NCBI GenBank assembly: GCA_045658425.1 | Contig: JAZOVB010000154.1 | Coordinates: forward strand, 1-64,000 | Direction: 5' to 3' | Origin: SIG450 sp045658425 | GTDB lineage: Bacteria > Bacillota > Clostridia > UMGS1840 > HGM11507 | DNA: 64,000 bases | Shown here: piece by piece, positions 1 through 9,808 of the stretch | Layout of the letters: each line of letters begins with the position of its first letter | Numbering within the stretch: position 1 is the stretch's first letter | Notes under the pieces: model-generated | Told to the model about the DNA's origin: nothing | The model's input: the letters and a program-made list of their open reading frames with translations, nothing else | Database searches by the model: none | Translations under genes and position numbers: made by a program

Positions 1-10
1 CAACCTCCTG
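1..10 (-). promoter_or_regulatory. Ribosome-binding site of a gene beyond the left edge
   Basis: Read on the minus strand these bases are CAGGAGGTTG, a strong Shine-Dalgarno sequence lying directly after the stop codon of the corrinoid protein gene. The next gene of that operon therefore begins just outside the window. By family context a methyltransferase partner is likely, but it is not visible. Confidence 0.6.
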
Positions 11-655
11 TTAAGCTGTTTTTTGGGTTATAGCATTTAATGCAACATCAGCACATGTTGCAGCATCGGCTGTATAGTAATCTGCTCCGATACTATCGCA
101 GAAGCCTTGAGTGATAGGAGCTCCCCCCACCATAATTTTAACATCATCACGAATTCCTGCTTCTACAGTTTTATCAACCACGTTTTTCATTTCTTCCATA
201 GTAGTAGTAAGAAGAGCTGAACAACAGATAATATCTGCATTTATTTCCTTTGCTTTTTCTACAAAAGCGTCAGGACTAACATCTACTCCAAGATCAACTA
301 CTTCAAGACCTTTTGCTTCCAGCATCATTCTAACAATATTTTTTCCGATATCGTGTAAATCACCCTTTACTGTGCCTAATACAACTTTACCTTTGGTTTC
401 AACACCGGCAGCAACAAGATGCGGACGAATTATTTCAACACCTGCATTCATCGCACGTGCAGCAACAAGAACGTGTGGAACGAAAACTTCGTTCTTTTTA
501 AACTTTTCACTTACAACAGCCATGCCGCTAAGTAAGCCGTCCTCAAGAATTTCTTTTGGTGACATGCCTTCAGCTAAAGCCTGGGCAACTAATTCCTTAA
601 CCTTTGGCGCACTACCTTTTTGTAAAAGAGTGCTCATTTCAACTAAAATACTCAT
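11..655 (-). CDS. Cognate corrinoid (B12-binding) methyl-transfer protein
   Basis: This 214-residue protein has the two-part structure of MtaC/MtbC/MttC-type corrinoid proteins. A helical cap covers about residues 1-85 and a Rossmann-like cobalamin-binding domain about 86-210. The B12 lower-ligand motif DLHDIG is at about residues 99-104, and GGAP near 177 fits the later glycine-rich loop. Such proteins carry a methyl group between a substrate methyltransferase and a second methyltransferase in the cytoplasm. The start is supported by a GGAGG sequence a few bases upstream. The neighbouring RACo-like activator and PocR-type regulator fit a methylotrophic or demethylation module. The substrate (methanol, methylamine or a methoxy compound) cannot be told from this subunit. 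Confidence 0.9.
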   Translation of the reverse strand: MSILVEMSTLLQKGSAPKVKELVAQALAEGMSPKEILEDGLLSGMAVVSEKFKKNEVFVPHVLVAARAMNAGVEIIRPHLVAAGVETKGKVVLGTVKGDLHDIGKNIVRMMLEAKGLEVVDLGVDVSPDAFVEKAKEINADIICCSALLTTTMEEMKNVVDKTVEAGIRDDVKIMVGGAPITQGFCDSIGADYYTADAATCADVALNAITQKTA

Positions 656-687
656 TTTTTTCCCTCCAATATAAATTATATTATGTT

Positions 688-1824
688 TTATTTTATTCCC
701 ATATTATCTCTGAATTTTTTCGGAGATATTCCGGTGAAAATTTTAAACTGTTTTGTAAAATAACTTTGATCATCAAACCCTGTTAAATTAGCAACATCGG
801 CAATGGACAGCGAGTTATCTTTAAGAAGATGTCTACTTTTTTCAATCCTTATTTTATTGATAAAGGTACTGATTGTGATATTCATTTCCTCGCTGAAAAC
901 TTTGCTTAAATGCGACTTGCTTAAATAAACATGGTCTGCAATATCCTCAAGGGTAATTTTATTCATATAATTTCTTTTTATATATGCTACCGTTTTATGC
1001 ATTATATCCGAATGCTTGATATCGCCAAATTCAAAAATATAGCTTATAAAACGGTTCACTATATTAGAAAGCCAGAAGCTAAGTTTTTCCAAATTATCAA
1101 ATTTGTTAAATTCCTGAACATAATTATTGTTAAGATTAAAAATCTGATTCGGATCTGCTCCGCCTTCAATAGCAGAACGAGAAAGAAGAACCAATAGTTC
1201 CAGTGCACGAACTTTTATAACTTCAAAATCGGCATTGGACCTGAAGTAAATTTCCCCCAATAGTCTGTTAAGATATTCTCTTGCAGACTCTTCGTCGCCG
1301 TCGGTAATAGCTTGCTGCAGTTTCTTTTCAAGTACTATAGGATAATTTTCTTCGGAAGGCAGAACTTCAAGCTCACGGTATATTTCATTAAGAAAATCTG
1401 TTGTTGAGACCTGTGTTCCCGGCGACAATTGATTAGAAAATGCAGCGAACATTATTTCAACCAGATCGCTCACTTCATGTACTTCCATATGGGGTATACC
1501 TTCAATTTTCTCGGAGTCCAATACTTCCCCCATCTGAATCGGTCCTGCAATTATACATTCAGACTGCACGCCAAATTCATCATATAAAGATATAGCAATA
1601 AAAATAAATTCCATCGGACAATAATAGATATATTTACTATCCCATCTTGCAGATTCATAGCAACCATATAAATGCGTATTTTTGTAATCGCATTTTCGCG
1701 GGCAATCTTCGCAAAAGAAATGTTTCGTTTCGAAAAATTCACGCATTCGCATGTCAAATATATTAAACTCAACACCAAAAAGCGAAACAAAATGTTTAAG
1801 TAATTTATTTTGCAAATGGCTCAA
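688..1824 (-). CDS. PocR-domain AraC-family transcriptional regulator
   Basis: This 378-residue protein has an N-terminal PocR-type sensory domain at about residues 10-160. That domain contains the cysteine cluster CEDCPRKC near residue 40 and a further Cys at about 55. A linker follows, and then a C-terminal AraC double helix-turn-helix at about residues 275-375 (ITLEDIADHVYLSKSHLSK, then SIADVANLTGFDDQSYFTKQF). PocR domains are associated with regulators of cobalamin-linked pathways, which fits its place between a corrinoid protein gene 32 bases downstream and a divergent corrinoid activator gene. It probably controls both directions. The ligand is not known. Confidence 0.88.
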   Translation of the reverse strand: MSHLQNKLLKHFVSLFGVEFNIFDMRMREFFETKHFFCEDCPRKCDYKNTHLYGCYESARWDSKYIYYCPMEFIFIAISLYDEFGVQSECIIAGPIQMGEVLDSEKIEGIPHMEVHEVSDLVEIMFAAFSNQLSPGTQVSTTDFLNEIYRELEVLPSEENYPIVLEKKLQQAITDGDEESAREYLNRLLGEIYFRSNADFEVIKVRALELLVLLSRSAIEGGADPNQIFNLNNNYVQEFNKFDNLEKLSFWLSNIVNRFISYIFEFGDIKHSDIMHKTVAYIKRNYMNKITLEDIADHVYLSKSHLSKVFSEEMNITISTFINKIRIEKSRHLLKDNSLSIADVANLTGFDDQSYFTKQFKIFTGISPKKFRDNMGIK

Positions 1825-1916
1825 TCCTCCTTATTATAGTTTACAGGAATATGCCCTTAATTTATAGAAATTTTTTATCATTTTTGGTAATATATTTTGA
1901 TTTTTAACAACCAAAA

Positions 1917-1945
1917 TTGAAAATTCGCAATAATTTTGTTATTAT
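1917..1945 (+). promoter_or_regulatory. Candidate promoter of the corrinoid activator operon
   Basis: TTGAAA (1917-1922) and TATTAT (1940-1945) are separated by 17 bases and lie about 10 bases before a Shine-Dalgarno-like AAAGGTGG at 1955-1962. The leader would be very short. The match is by eye only. Confidence 0.4.
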
Positions 1946-1962
1946 ATAAATATCAAAGGTGG

Positions 1963-3378
1963 GTGATTATCATATTTAATGTAAAAGTAAAAGTAAACAA
2001 TTCAATAATAAGTCGTGAATACGACAAATCGATTCTCATTTCCGAAATATTAAATGATGTGGGAATCCATAAGCATAAGCCTTGTGGTGGAAAAGGAACC
2101 TGTAAAAAATGCGAGGTTCTTCTGAATAATGAAAAGGTGCTTAGCTGTCAGACTTTCGTAAATTGTGATTCTTTAATTGAGCTCAGTGATTCAAAAGCTA
2201 TAGAGGGCATCACAAAAGGTATTACCCGTGAATTTGACATTGACCCATTATTACAAGAAGGCTATGGTGCCGCAATAGATATAGGCACGACTACCATAGC
2301 AGGATATATTTATAAATTTCCTGAATGTAAACTTGTAAAATCACGATGTATTTCAAATCCGCAATCCGAATATGGTGCAGATGTAATTACCAGAATCGAA
2401 TACTTTAAAAATGGTGGTAAGGAAAATTTATATCAAGCTGTTTTAAAAGCTATAAACGAACTTGCCGAAGGTTTTAAAATTGAAAAATATGTTATTTGTG
2501 CCAATACAACCATGCTTTATTTGCTGACCAAAACTGATCCGTTTGAACTGGCTGTAGCACCGTATCACGCAAGTGAACTTTTTGGCAAATGGTTTGATAC
2601 TTATTATTTAATGCCTTGTAATTCTGCATACATAGGTTCAGATGTAATGTCGGCTGTGATGGCAAGCAATATGCATCATGACAATATTTCACTTCTTGTA
2701 GATATTGGAACCAACGGAGAAATGGTGCTAAAGTGTAATGATAAATTATATTGTGCATCAACAGCAGCAGGACCTTGCTTTGAAGGAGCAGGAATCTCTT
2801 GTGGGACTCAAGCTATTGAAGGTGCAATAAACAAGGTATATATAGAAAACGGTAAAGTGTGTTTTTCTACAATTGGCAACGCCGAACCTATTGGAATTTG
2901 CGGAACAGGTTTAGTTGATGCTATTGCAGTTTTTATAGAACTTGGTATTATTGATGACAGCGGATATATGGAAGAAGAATATTATTTTGAAAATTCCAAG
3001 ATTTATATATCCCCTGATGATATCAGGATGTTCCAGCTTGCCAAAGCAGCAATATGTTCAGGTATAGAAACTTTAATCAATCACGCCAAAATAGACTATA
3101 ACGACATAGAAACGCTTTATATCGCAGGAGGCTTTGGCAGTTTCTTAAACAACCAAAGCGCTGAGCTAACCGGCATTATCCCTCACGGATTCTTAAATAA
3201 AATAAAAGTTATCGGTAATGGTGCAGGGATCGGTGCTTCCATGGTATTACGCAGCAAAAAATGTATGGAAGAAGTAAATACTCTCGCAACAACTGCCGAA
3301 AGCATATCTCTTTCAGATAATCCTTATTTTATGGATAAGTATATCGAAAATATGATGTTTAAAGGAGTCGAACTATGA
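1963..3378 (+). CDS. Corrinoid protein reductive activator (RACo-like ASKHA ATPase)
   Basis: The N-terminal [2Fe-2S] ferredoxin domain covers about residues 1-85, with cysteines in CGGKGTCKKC and a further Cys in the following CQT. A DUF4445/ASKHA actin-like ATPase domain follows, with AAIDIGTTTIAGY, LVDIGTNGE and IAGGFGSF phosphate-binding segments. Proteins of this type use ATP to drive reduction of inactive Co(II) corrinoid proteins to Co(I), which fits the corrinoid gene on the other side of the regulator. The start is uncertain. An upstream in-frame TTG at 1936 has no ribosome-binding site and lies inside the likely promoter. GTG at 1963 is used here, though ATT at 1966 is better spaced from AAAGG. 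The gene overlaps the next by four bases (ATGA). Confidence 0.88.
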   Translation: MIIIFNVKVKVNNSIISREYDKSILISEILNDVGIHKHKPCGGKGTCKKCEVLLNNEKVLSCQTFVNCDSLIELSDSKAIEGITKGITREFDIDPLLQEGYGAAIDIGTTTIAGYIYKFPECKLVKSRCISNPQSEYGADVITRIEYFKNGGKENLYQAVLKAINELAEGFKIEKYVICANTTMLYLLTKTDPFELAVAPYHASELFGKWFDTYYLMPCNSAYIGSDVMSAVMASNMHHDNISLLVDIGTNGEMVLKCNDKLYCASTAAGPCFEGAGISCGTQAIEGAINKVYIENGKVCFSTIGNAEPIGICGTGLVDAIAVFIELGIIDDSGYMEEEYYFENSKIYISPDDIRMFQLAKAAICSGIETLINHAKIDYNDIETLYIAGGFGSFLNNQSAELTGIIPHGFLNKIKVIGNGAGIGASMVLRSKKCMEEVNTLATTAESISLSDNPYFMDKYIENMMFKGVEL

Positions 3379-3902
3379 TAGCTAATATTTTAATCTCTCT
3401 TGGTGTTTCAGGTGTCAAACAGCTTGAAACATCTGAAATTGAATTTGAACCATCACTTATTGAGCTATGTAAATTAAATTCCTGCGGTAACTACGGAAAA
3501 AACTATAGTTGCCCTCCACTGGTAGGAAAAACCGAAGACCTTATTGAGGAAGTTAAAGGATATCAGTTTGCAGTAATATTCCAGAAAATTTATCCCCTTG
3601 AAGATTCTTTTGACATAGAGGGAATGGATAGAGCAAGACATGATTTCAGAAAACTTACTATTGAACTCAATAATACTTTGACAAACAGCCATCTCAAATA
3701 TAAAATTGCTTCTGCAGGCGGTTGCAGTGAATGTACAAAGTGTGGTGCCGAAACAGGTGAAAAGTGCAGGCATCCCGAGATTGCATTTACTTCTCTTGAG
3801 GCCTATGCAATCAATGTATCACGTCTCGCCGAAAAGTGTGGATTAAAGTACATAAACGGAAAGAACACAGTTACATATTTCGGTGCAGTTTTTATAAAAT
3901 AA
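3375..3902 (+). CDS. DUF2284 predicted metal-binding protein
   Basis: This 175-residue cysteine-rich protein matches the DUF2284 pattern. An N-terminal CGNYGKNYSCPP cluster is at about residues 37-48, and a C-terminal ferredoxin-like cluster CSECTKCGAETGEKCRHP at about 118-135. The biochemical role of the family is not established, but an iron-sulfur or other metal site is likely. It is translationally coupled to the RACo-like gene, since its ATG overlaps that gene's TGA. That makes it a probable accessory factor in electron delivery or corrinoid handling, which is inferred from position only. Confidence 0.8.
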   Translation: MIANILISLGVSGVKQLETSEIEFEPSLIELCKLNSCGNYGKNYSCPPLVGKTEDLIEEVKGYQFAVIFQKIYPLEDSFDIEGMDRARHDFRKLTIELNNTLTNSHLKYKIASAGGCSECTKCGAETGEKCRHPEIAFTSLEAYAINVSRLAEKCGLKYINGKNTVTYFGAVFIK

Positions 3903-3931
3903 TTAAATTATTTTTTATAAAACTTAAGATT

Positions 3932-3960
3932 AATTAAGGACGCAAAATGCGTCCTTAATT
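3932..3960 (+). terminator. Rho-independent terminator between convergent genes
   Basis: A perfect 12-base stem (AATTAAGGACGC and its complement) encloses a 5-base loop and is followed by a run of T on the plus strand. It ends the corrinoid activator operon and lies 12 bases from the end of the opposing locus 1 operon. On the minus strand the T run is weaker. Confidence 0.85.
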
Positions 3961-3972
3961 TTTTACTTGCTT

Positions 3973-6663
3973 TTAGAATGTTTTAAAAATTACAGTTGAA
4001 TCAGACATATTACCATCTTCGGAAATACCGGTTATTGTAATTTCATATAAAATTCCATTTTCGAACTGGAAAGAAAACTCTTCATCACCTGTGCCCGAAG
4101 CGTCGATTTCTTCACTTGCTACTATGTTATAAGTATTTTTATCAACTATTTTAATAGAGTATTTAACAACATTTTCGTCTGAGTTTTCCCATGTAATAGC
4201 ATTTGAGGTTGCGTCTACATTTTGTGCTACTCCTAAAGGTAATAATAAATATTTTTCACCGTATAAGTTTCCAGGTATCTGAGGGTACATAAAGCCTTCA
4301 AGCATCACAAACTTATTCTCTCCGTCTCCTGTCAATAACAACTTAGTGTTCTCATTTTCTGCATCCTTTAATTCTTCTGAAGTTACCATAACAGTTCCAT
4401 CAAGCATATTGGTGTTATTTTCCAATACATAGAGATTATTTGCTAATGTAGATAGAGAGTTTACTGTAGAAATCGGGAAATTGTTAGTATTTCCATATAA
4501 TCCCTCACCTGCATAATAACAATACTTAATTGAAATAGATGATGAAGCATTTGCAGCACCGTATGCAATTCCCCCTGCAACAGAAGAAGCTGTTACACTA
4601 CCAACATTATAACAAAAAGTAATAGGATCATCTGTTCCTCTTGCAGTTACGCAGGCAATACCACCGGCAGCACCGTTTGTACTTTCCACAGCACCTGCAT
4701 TAAAGGATTTTGTTATACCACCATAAGCTGCACCAACAACTCCTCCAACATTGGATACCCCCGTTATGTTACCATAATTTGAGCAGTTGGAAATACCAAC
4801 TGTTTTACTGCTGATAAAAGGATAGCCTATAATTCCGCCTACATTTGACGAAGTGCTTGTAATATTCCCGAGATTTGAACAATGGTCAATTACAGGAGCC
4901 GTTGTTCCGGTTGCACCTATATATCCAATAATACCACCGGCATTATTCGCACCGGCATTAATTTCTGCTTTATTCACACAGTTTGTTATTGATATATTGC
5001 CTGATGCAGTTGTTCCTGCAATAGCACCAACTGACCCTTTACCCACAATACTTCCTTCTATTACTATACTGTCAATCGTTGCTGAGCCTGACAACTCCTG
5101 GAATAGTCCGACTTTGTCAGAAGTAGGCTTATTAATATTTAAATTAATTACTCTTTTTTTAGCTGTATCAGCTTCTGTATCATAGCCTTTTAAGCTACCG
5201 CTGAAATTTCCAAACGGAGTAAAATCGTCATCAACAGTGATATTTCCTGCAAGAAGAAAATGCTTGTCAAGATTTGTTCTTATCAATTCAAAATCTTCTA
5301 ATGTTTTAATTATATAAGGGTCTTCTTCAGTACCGGAACCATTCGATGATTCTTCACTACTGTAATCTATAACGCTGACTGTCGGTATTGAGCTTATAAT
5401 ATTAGCTGAATTGCTTATAGCTGTTATTTCAAATTTCAATTCAGAAACCGCATCAAGCAAGGTAAGGTCCTTAAGAACTACAACGCAGCTTTCTTTGTTA
5501 ACTAAAACTGATGAAGTTATATCGGTAGAATCTGCAGTAAGCTTTATGGAATAATCATCTGCATTTTCTATTTCATTCCAACTGATAACAAGGTGCTCTG
5601 TATCAGGAAGTTTTTCCAGCTTGGAAGCAACAACAGGAGAATCTAAAAATGTAAATCTCTTGGTAATAGTTCCGATTTCTTTTTCATTTGAACTGATAAA
5701 TCCTGTTTTAGCATTGGATTTAATGGAAATGCTGATAGGTAATTCAGGCATTTTAACTTCTTCTGTTATTCCTAAGATTATATCAGTTAAATCAACTGTT
5801 ACTTTTTTACCTTTACTTGTTTCAGATACTTCTTTTGATTCGCTGTAAACATCATATGATGCTGTTATAGTATATGAAACCGCATTAGCAACTGTTGTGA
5901 ATATAAGCTTGGAATCCGTTTCATTTAACTGATTGATAACAGGCAATGAAACATTTTTATTTATCGGCAAAACACTACCGCCACCACCTCCGCCGCCGGA
6001 AGATGGTCTTTGTCCTCCTGATGAACCTACATTAACAACAGGTACCGGAGGTGTTTCGGTTACATCATCGTCTTTATTTTCTTCATTAAAGGTTATGCTT
6101 TTTCTGGTCATTACAAAAGCTTCGGCTCTTGTAAGAAATCCAAATGGTCTAAATGTCCCATCAGGATAACCGTTTATTATTTTGGCAAAAACAAGTTTTC
6201 CAATACTCTGTGATGCCCACTCTGGAATTTCATTCTGATCAGCAAACACTTTACTTTCATCAGAGCCGTTCATATCAATGATTCTTGATAAAATAACTGC
6301 TGTTTCTGCTCTGCTTAAATTCTTTTCCGCTTCAGCAAATCCCTGATCATTTCCGGTTATATAACCTTGTTTTTTAGCAATAAGGAATTCATCATAGTAC
6401 CACTTATCTGAAGATATATCCGGAAAATTTTCATCAGCTTTTTCACCGAACGAAAAAGCTCTATTAATAATTTTTACAAATTCGGCACGAGTTATATTTC
6501 TTTCAGGATAAACATTGTTGCTATCATTAATTATATCCTTTGATATAAGATATTCTATGTCTTCTTTTGCAAAGCTTTGTTCATAATCCGTCTTAGCATA
6601 TGTAATACTGATATTGCAAACGAGCAAAGCCAAAGCAAGGAAAGTTGATATTAATCTTTTCAT
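3973..6663 (-). CDS. SLH-anchored GLUG-repeat surface protein (locus 1)
   Basis: This 896-residue protein has a signal peptide at residues 1-23. Three SLH domains follow at about 25-68, 75-130 and 138-190, with the usual ITRAEF/LSRAET/LTRAEA helices. Next come a Gly/Ser-rich linker (about 210-232), two Ig- or Fn3-like domains (about 235-440), a GLUG region opening with GSGTEEDPYII (about 445-790) and a C-terminal Fn3-like domain. SLH domains bind secondary cell-wall polymer, so the protein should be wall-anchored with the GLUG region displayed. It is the last gene of the locus 1 train, two bases after the SLH protein upstream. It corresponds to the 33609-36491 gene of locus 2. No catalytic domain is visible. 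GLUG function is not firmly established, and adhesion or glycan binding is the usual guess. Confidence 0.85.
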   Translation of the reverse strand: MKRLISTFLALALLVCNISITYAKTDYEQSFAKEDIEYLISKDIINDSNNVYPERNITRAEFVKIINRAFSFGEKADENFPDISSDKWYYDEFLIAKKQGYITGNDQGFAEAEKNLSRAETAVILSRIIDMNGSDESKVFADQNEIPEWASQSIGKLVFAKIINGYPDGTFRPFGFLTRAEAFVMTRKSITFNEENKDDDVTETPPVPVVNVGSSGGQRPSSGGGGGGGSVLPINKNVSLPVINQLNETDSKLIFTTVANAVSYTITASYDVYSESKEVSETSKGKKVTVDLTDIILGITEEVKMPELPISISIKSNAKTGFISSNEKEIGTITKRFTFLDSPVVASKLEKLPDTEHLVISWNEIENADDYSIKLTADSTDITSSVLVNKESCVVVLKDLTLLDAVSELKFEITAISNSANIISSIPTVSVIDYSSEESSNGSGTEEDPYIIKTLEDFELIRTNLDKHFLLAGNITVDDDFTPFGNFSGSLKGYDTEADTAKKRVINLNINKPTSDKVGLFQELSGSATIDSIVIEGSIVGKGSVGAIAGTTASGNISITNCVNKAEINAGANNAGGIIGYIGATGTTAPVIDHCSNLGNITSTSSNVGGIIGYPFISSKTVGISNCSNYGNITGVSNVGGVVGAAYGGITKSFNAGAVESTNGAAGGIACVTARGTDDPITFCYNVGSVTASSVAGGIAYGAANASSSISIKYCYYAGEGLYGNTNNFPISTVNSLSTLANNLYVLENNTNMLDGTVMVTSEELKDAENENTKLLLTGDGENKFVMLEGFMYPQIPGNLYGEKYLLLPLGVAQNVDATSNAITWENSDENVVKYSIKIVDKNTYNIVASEEIDASGTGDEEFSFQFENGILYEITITGISEDGNMSDSTVIFKTF

Positions 6664-6665
6664 TC

Positions 6666-9600
6666 TTACACCTCTTTGTCAATTACAAATATTTGTTCTA
6701 CTCTATAATCATTATATTTCATAACGAAATTTGTTACTGCATTAAGATCACCTGTTTCCTGATAGGTTTTAATACAGGAGATATCTGATTTTTCTGCTTT
6801 AACAGTACCATCACTTAAAAGTGTCACATGAACAATTGGAGCAGAAGATAAATTAATATATGCTTCCTGATATGTTGAAGCATTTGTCAGATTAATATCA
6901 TCAAACTTCTTCTGACCTATAATACATCTGACCGTAGAACCAGTTATACTGTTTGGCTTGGCTAACGTTACACTGTAAGTATTATTAGGACCGGCCCAAT
7001 ATGCTCTTACATCATTTGGCATACCGTAAGTTTCATTATATGCATTAATACCTGAAAGATTTGGAGAATAAGGATATCTTAAATTTGTAGGGTAAAGATT
7101 AGTACACATTGTACTGTCCATCTTACTTAAGTTAACAACTCTTTCAATATGACTAAGCCTTCCCCTTTTAGTCATTATTCTCACTATATCCCCCGGTTCT
7201 AATGCTTCTACAGGCTCTTTAGAATAGTTTGTTGCGCTTTTAAATGCCTGATAAATTTCACATGGAGGAACTCCATTTACTGTATTATCGGTATGATTTT
7301 CGTTACATCCGTCAAACAGATATTTATATGAATATAAAAGTTCATCCTTATTTACAATTGCAGATTGAATATCTTCACCATCAGTTGTCCAGTATACCTT
7401 TGTTTGTTTGGACTCTGTTTCTTCATCATAAACTTCTGTGATTTTTAAGAAAACTCCCATCTGGAAAGTTTTATCATAAGGAACATTTCCGTAGTATGTT
7501 GCATTGTTGTTTCCTCTTAAGATAACTAATCCTGCAATACCTGTATCAGCATCAACATCGTATGCCTGTGCATCATATGAATATACATTGCTTAAAGAAT
7601 CAACTGAAATCAACTGATAAAACTTATCCTCAACGGGATTTTCATATAGTTTTGCAAGTTCAGGCACCAAAGTAAGCGAAGATGTCGCAGGCTGATCTGC
7701 TGATAATTCAAGTGCTCTGTCAATACCATACATATCTATATCAGGAACTCCGAGAATTACAGTATCTGATGTAATTATAAATTTACCGTCAAAGGACGCG
7801 GTAGGTTCTTTATATTCAGTAAGTCTGAATGTTCTGTATGCAGCTTTTAATGCATTATAATCATCAATTTCATCTTTGCTGTACTTAATATGTGTTTGCG
7901 TTATATATGGTGTATACTCATTTGTATTTAACGAATAGTTAGGGGTATCTGTTTCTATTTCCATGATTTCCCCTTTAGAATTTGCTTTAAATACAATTGG
8001 ACGAGAAATTGTGGTTGTACTTGACCCGGAAGGACGTTTTTTCAAAGCAGTTTCCATATCATTTGTTGCAGTATAAGAAACTGAATCAATTTTAACTTTA
8101 GAAGCTAAAGGTAATGTTTTTATTTCTCCCTCTTTGGTAAACAGTTTTAAAACAAGAGTACTTTCATAAGAGTTCTGATATCCCATTCCGATTAAGTATG
8201 CATAGTTTTTTGCCTGTCTGTTAATGTCTGATGAATATGCTACTTTCCCCGTTGCATCAAAATACAATTTGATTTCTTTATTGAATTCAATACCCGATAT
8301 AAAGTTTTTCTTTATCTGAAGAAGACTGTCAGACACAGTATAAGTTTCACTATTTGTAAGTATTTCATTTGAAACAGATGAAACAGATTCTATCTTAGCC
8401 AAAACCGGCTGTCTTGTTACATACAAAATATAATGAGGCTTATTAACAGCCTGAGAAGGTGCTTGTGCAACAGAAATAATATCATATGCTTTGATATCAG
8501 ATAATAATTTTATATCTTCACTATTGGAAAGGATTTTATATGTACATTTATTTTCTTCAAGAGTAAGATTATTAAATGCATTTAATTTGCAATAAATTGT
8601 TTCGTTTTCTTCATTAATCCTGTCAACAACTATATTTCTTACTGTTCCGTTTAAATTATCTGTATAAATATTAAAGCTTAAAATTGAAACAACTTCATAT
8701 CTTCCATCAGAATCGTTATCCACAAGTGTTACTATTCCGTCTTTTGGAATTACATCTGTTACAGCGTTATATGTATAATAACATGTGTCATTTAAAATTA
8801 CGGTTGGAGCTTCTCCAATATTATACTTTTTATATTTTGAAGACTCGGAATTTTCCTGATATTCGATTATTCCGTTAGATATATTGAATATGTCGGATGT
8901 TTTTAAAGAAACAGTCTCAATATTTTTTGATATATTATAATATATTATTTCATTACGCTGAGTTTCGGTATCAAACTTCACAAATGCTTTTATTCTATAA
9001 CCAAGAAAATCAATTATGCTGTTATCAGATATATATGCTAATATGCTTTCATCATTATGAAGATTTTTAAGAACTACTCTTTTATCATCCTGAATTGAAT
9101 CTCCGTATAATGATGAGATACCGTTATCAATTACCTGTGCATCGTATTCTTTTATTTTAAACTTTTCCCACAAAATATTCGTGTTTGAATCCACGGTAAG
9201 ATTAAACCCATCCTGAGTAAATTCTGATGTTATAACACAGTCTGCGAATAAAGCGTTATATATTAATTTAGCCGCTTCTCCCTTAGTTACTGTGTTTTCG
9301 CTTACTGTTATATCTTTAAGAATTCCTATCTGCTTTGCAATGTAAAAATATCCTGATGGATATCCGCCTGCAGCTTCGGCATATAGTTTATAGTTCAAAG
9401 AATTAAGTAAAATTGTTAAAGCAATGTCGTAATTAATTTCACTGTCAGGTGTAAACAATGCACTACGATTGCCCTGAACAATTCCTAAGTCCTTGGCAGC
9501 TTTTATTGCTCCGTAATAAGGGTGTGACGCTTCTACATCACTAAACGGCTTGTCTGCTCCATCGGGATTTGAAAAATCAGTATCCTTAAAGAGCATTGTC

Positions 9601-9788
9601 ATAACAAGGTTTAAAAATTCAGCTTTTGAGATTTTTTCCTCCGGAGCAAATTCATATGTTATTAATTCAATTGCTTCTAAGAAAGCTATTTCGTCAGTAT
9701 AATTCTGCTCTGTTGAATCAAAAGAAAAAGCAGGAATATATACGAGAAGTAAACAACATATGATAAAAACAGCGGTTATTTTTTTCAT
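6666..9788 (-). CDS. SLH-domain surface protein of unknown function (family A, locus 1)
   Basis: This 1040-residue protein has a signal peptide (about 1-23) and three divergent SLH repeats within about residues 30-190 (EKISKAEFLNLVM, SEINYDIALTILL, VTKGEAAKLIYNA). About 850 residues follow that I cannot assign to a family. The long region is beta-rich by appearance. It contains short pieces shared with the locus 2 gene at 36508-39558, including GGYPSGY, YDA-V-DNG-SS-YG, LGYR-KAF/KIF and a GD(I/V)(V/I)R...HIERV segment. In both loci this gene lies directly upstream of a SLH-GLUG gene. A structural or glycan-binding wall protein is inferred, with no enzymatic motif seen. Confidence 0.8.
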   Translation of the reverse strand: MKKITAVFIICCLLLVYIPAFSFDSTEQNYTDEIAFLEAIELITYEFAPEEKISKAEFLNLVMTMLFKDTDFSNPDGADKPFSDVEASHPYYGAIKAAKDLGIVQGNRSALFTPDSEINYDIALTILLNSLNYKLYAEAAGGYPSGYFYIAKQIGILKDITVSENTVTKGEAAKLIYNALFADCVITSEFTQDGFNLTVDSNTNILWEKFKIKEYDAQVIDNGISSLYGDSIQDDKRVVLKNLHNDESILAYISDNSIIDFLGYRIKAFVKFDTETQRNEIIYYNISKNIETVSLKTSDIFNISNGIIEYQENSESSKYKKYNIGEAPTVILNDTCYYTYNAVTDVIPKDGIVTLVDNDSDGRYEVVSILSFNIYTDNLNGTVRNIVVDRINEENETIYCKLNAFNNLTLEENKCTYKILSNSEDIKLLSDIKAYDIISVAQAPSQAVNKPHYILYVTRQPVLAKIESVSSVSNEILTNSETYTVSDSLLQIKKNFISGIEFNKEIKLYFDATGKVAYSSDINRQAKNYAYLIGMGYQNSYESTLVLKLFTKEGEIKTLPLASKVKIDSVSYTATNDMETALKKRPSGSSTTTISRPIVFKANSKGEIMEIETDTPNYSLNTNEYTPYITQTHIKYSKDEIDDYNALKAAYRTFRLTEYKEPTASFDGKFIITSDTVILGVPDIDMYGIDRALELSADQPATSSLTLVPELAKLYENPVEDKFYQLISVDSLSNVYSYDAQAYDVDADTGIAGLVILRGNNNATYYGNVPYDKTFQMGVFLKITEVYDEETESKQTKVYWTTDGEDIQSAIVNKDELLYSYKYLFDGCNENHTDNTVNGVPPCEIYQAFKSATNYSKEPVEALEPGDIVRIMTKRGRLSHIERVVNLSKMDSTMCTNLYPTNLRYPYSPNLSGINAYNETYGMPNDVRAYWAGPNNTYSVTLAKPNSITGSTVRCIIGQKKFDDINLTNASTYQEAYINLSSAPIVHVTLLSDGTVKAEKSDISCIKTYQETGDLNAVTNFVMKYNDYRVEQIFVIDKEV

Positions 9789-9808
9789 TTTAATTATCCT
9801 CCTCTAAG

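Noticed and set aside
1551..1790. 79-codon minus-strand frame overlapping the PocR regulator
   Set aside because: It is an alternative frame within the PocR cysteine-cluster region, and the main frame is clearly the real one.
4490..5300. GLUG repeats considered as a possible DNA repeat array or CRISPR
   Set aside because: The periodicity is at protein level, units differ in length and sequence, and there are no identical DNA repeats with spacers.
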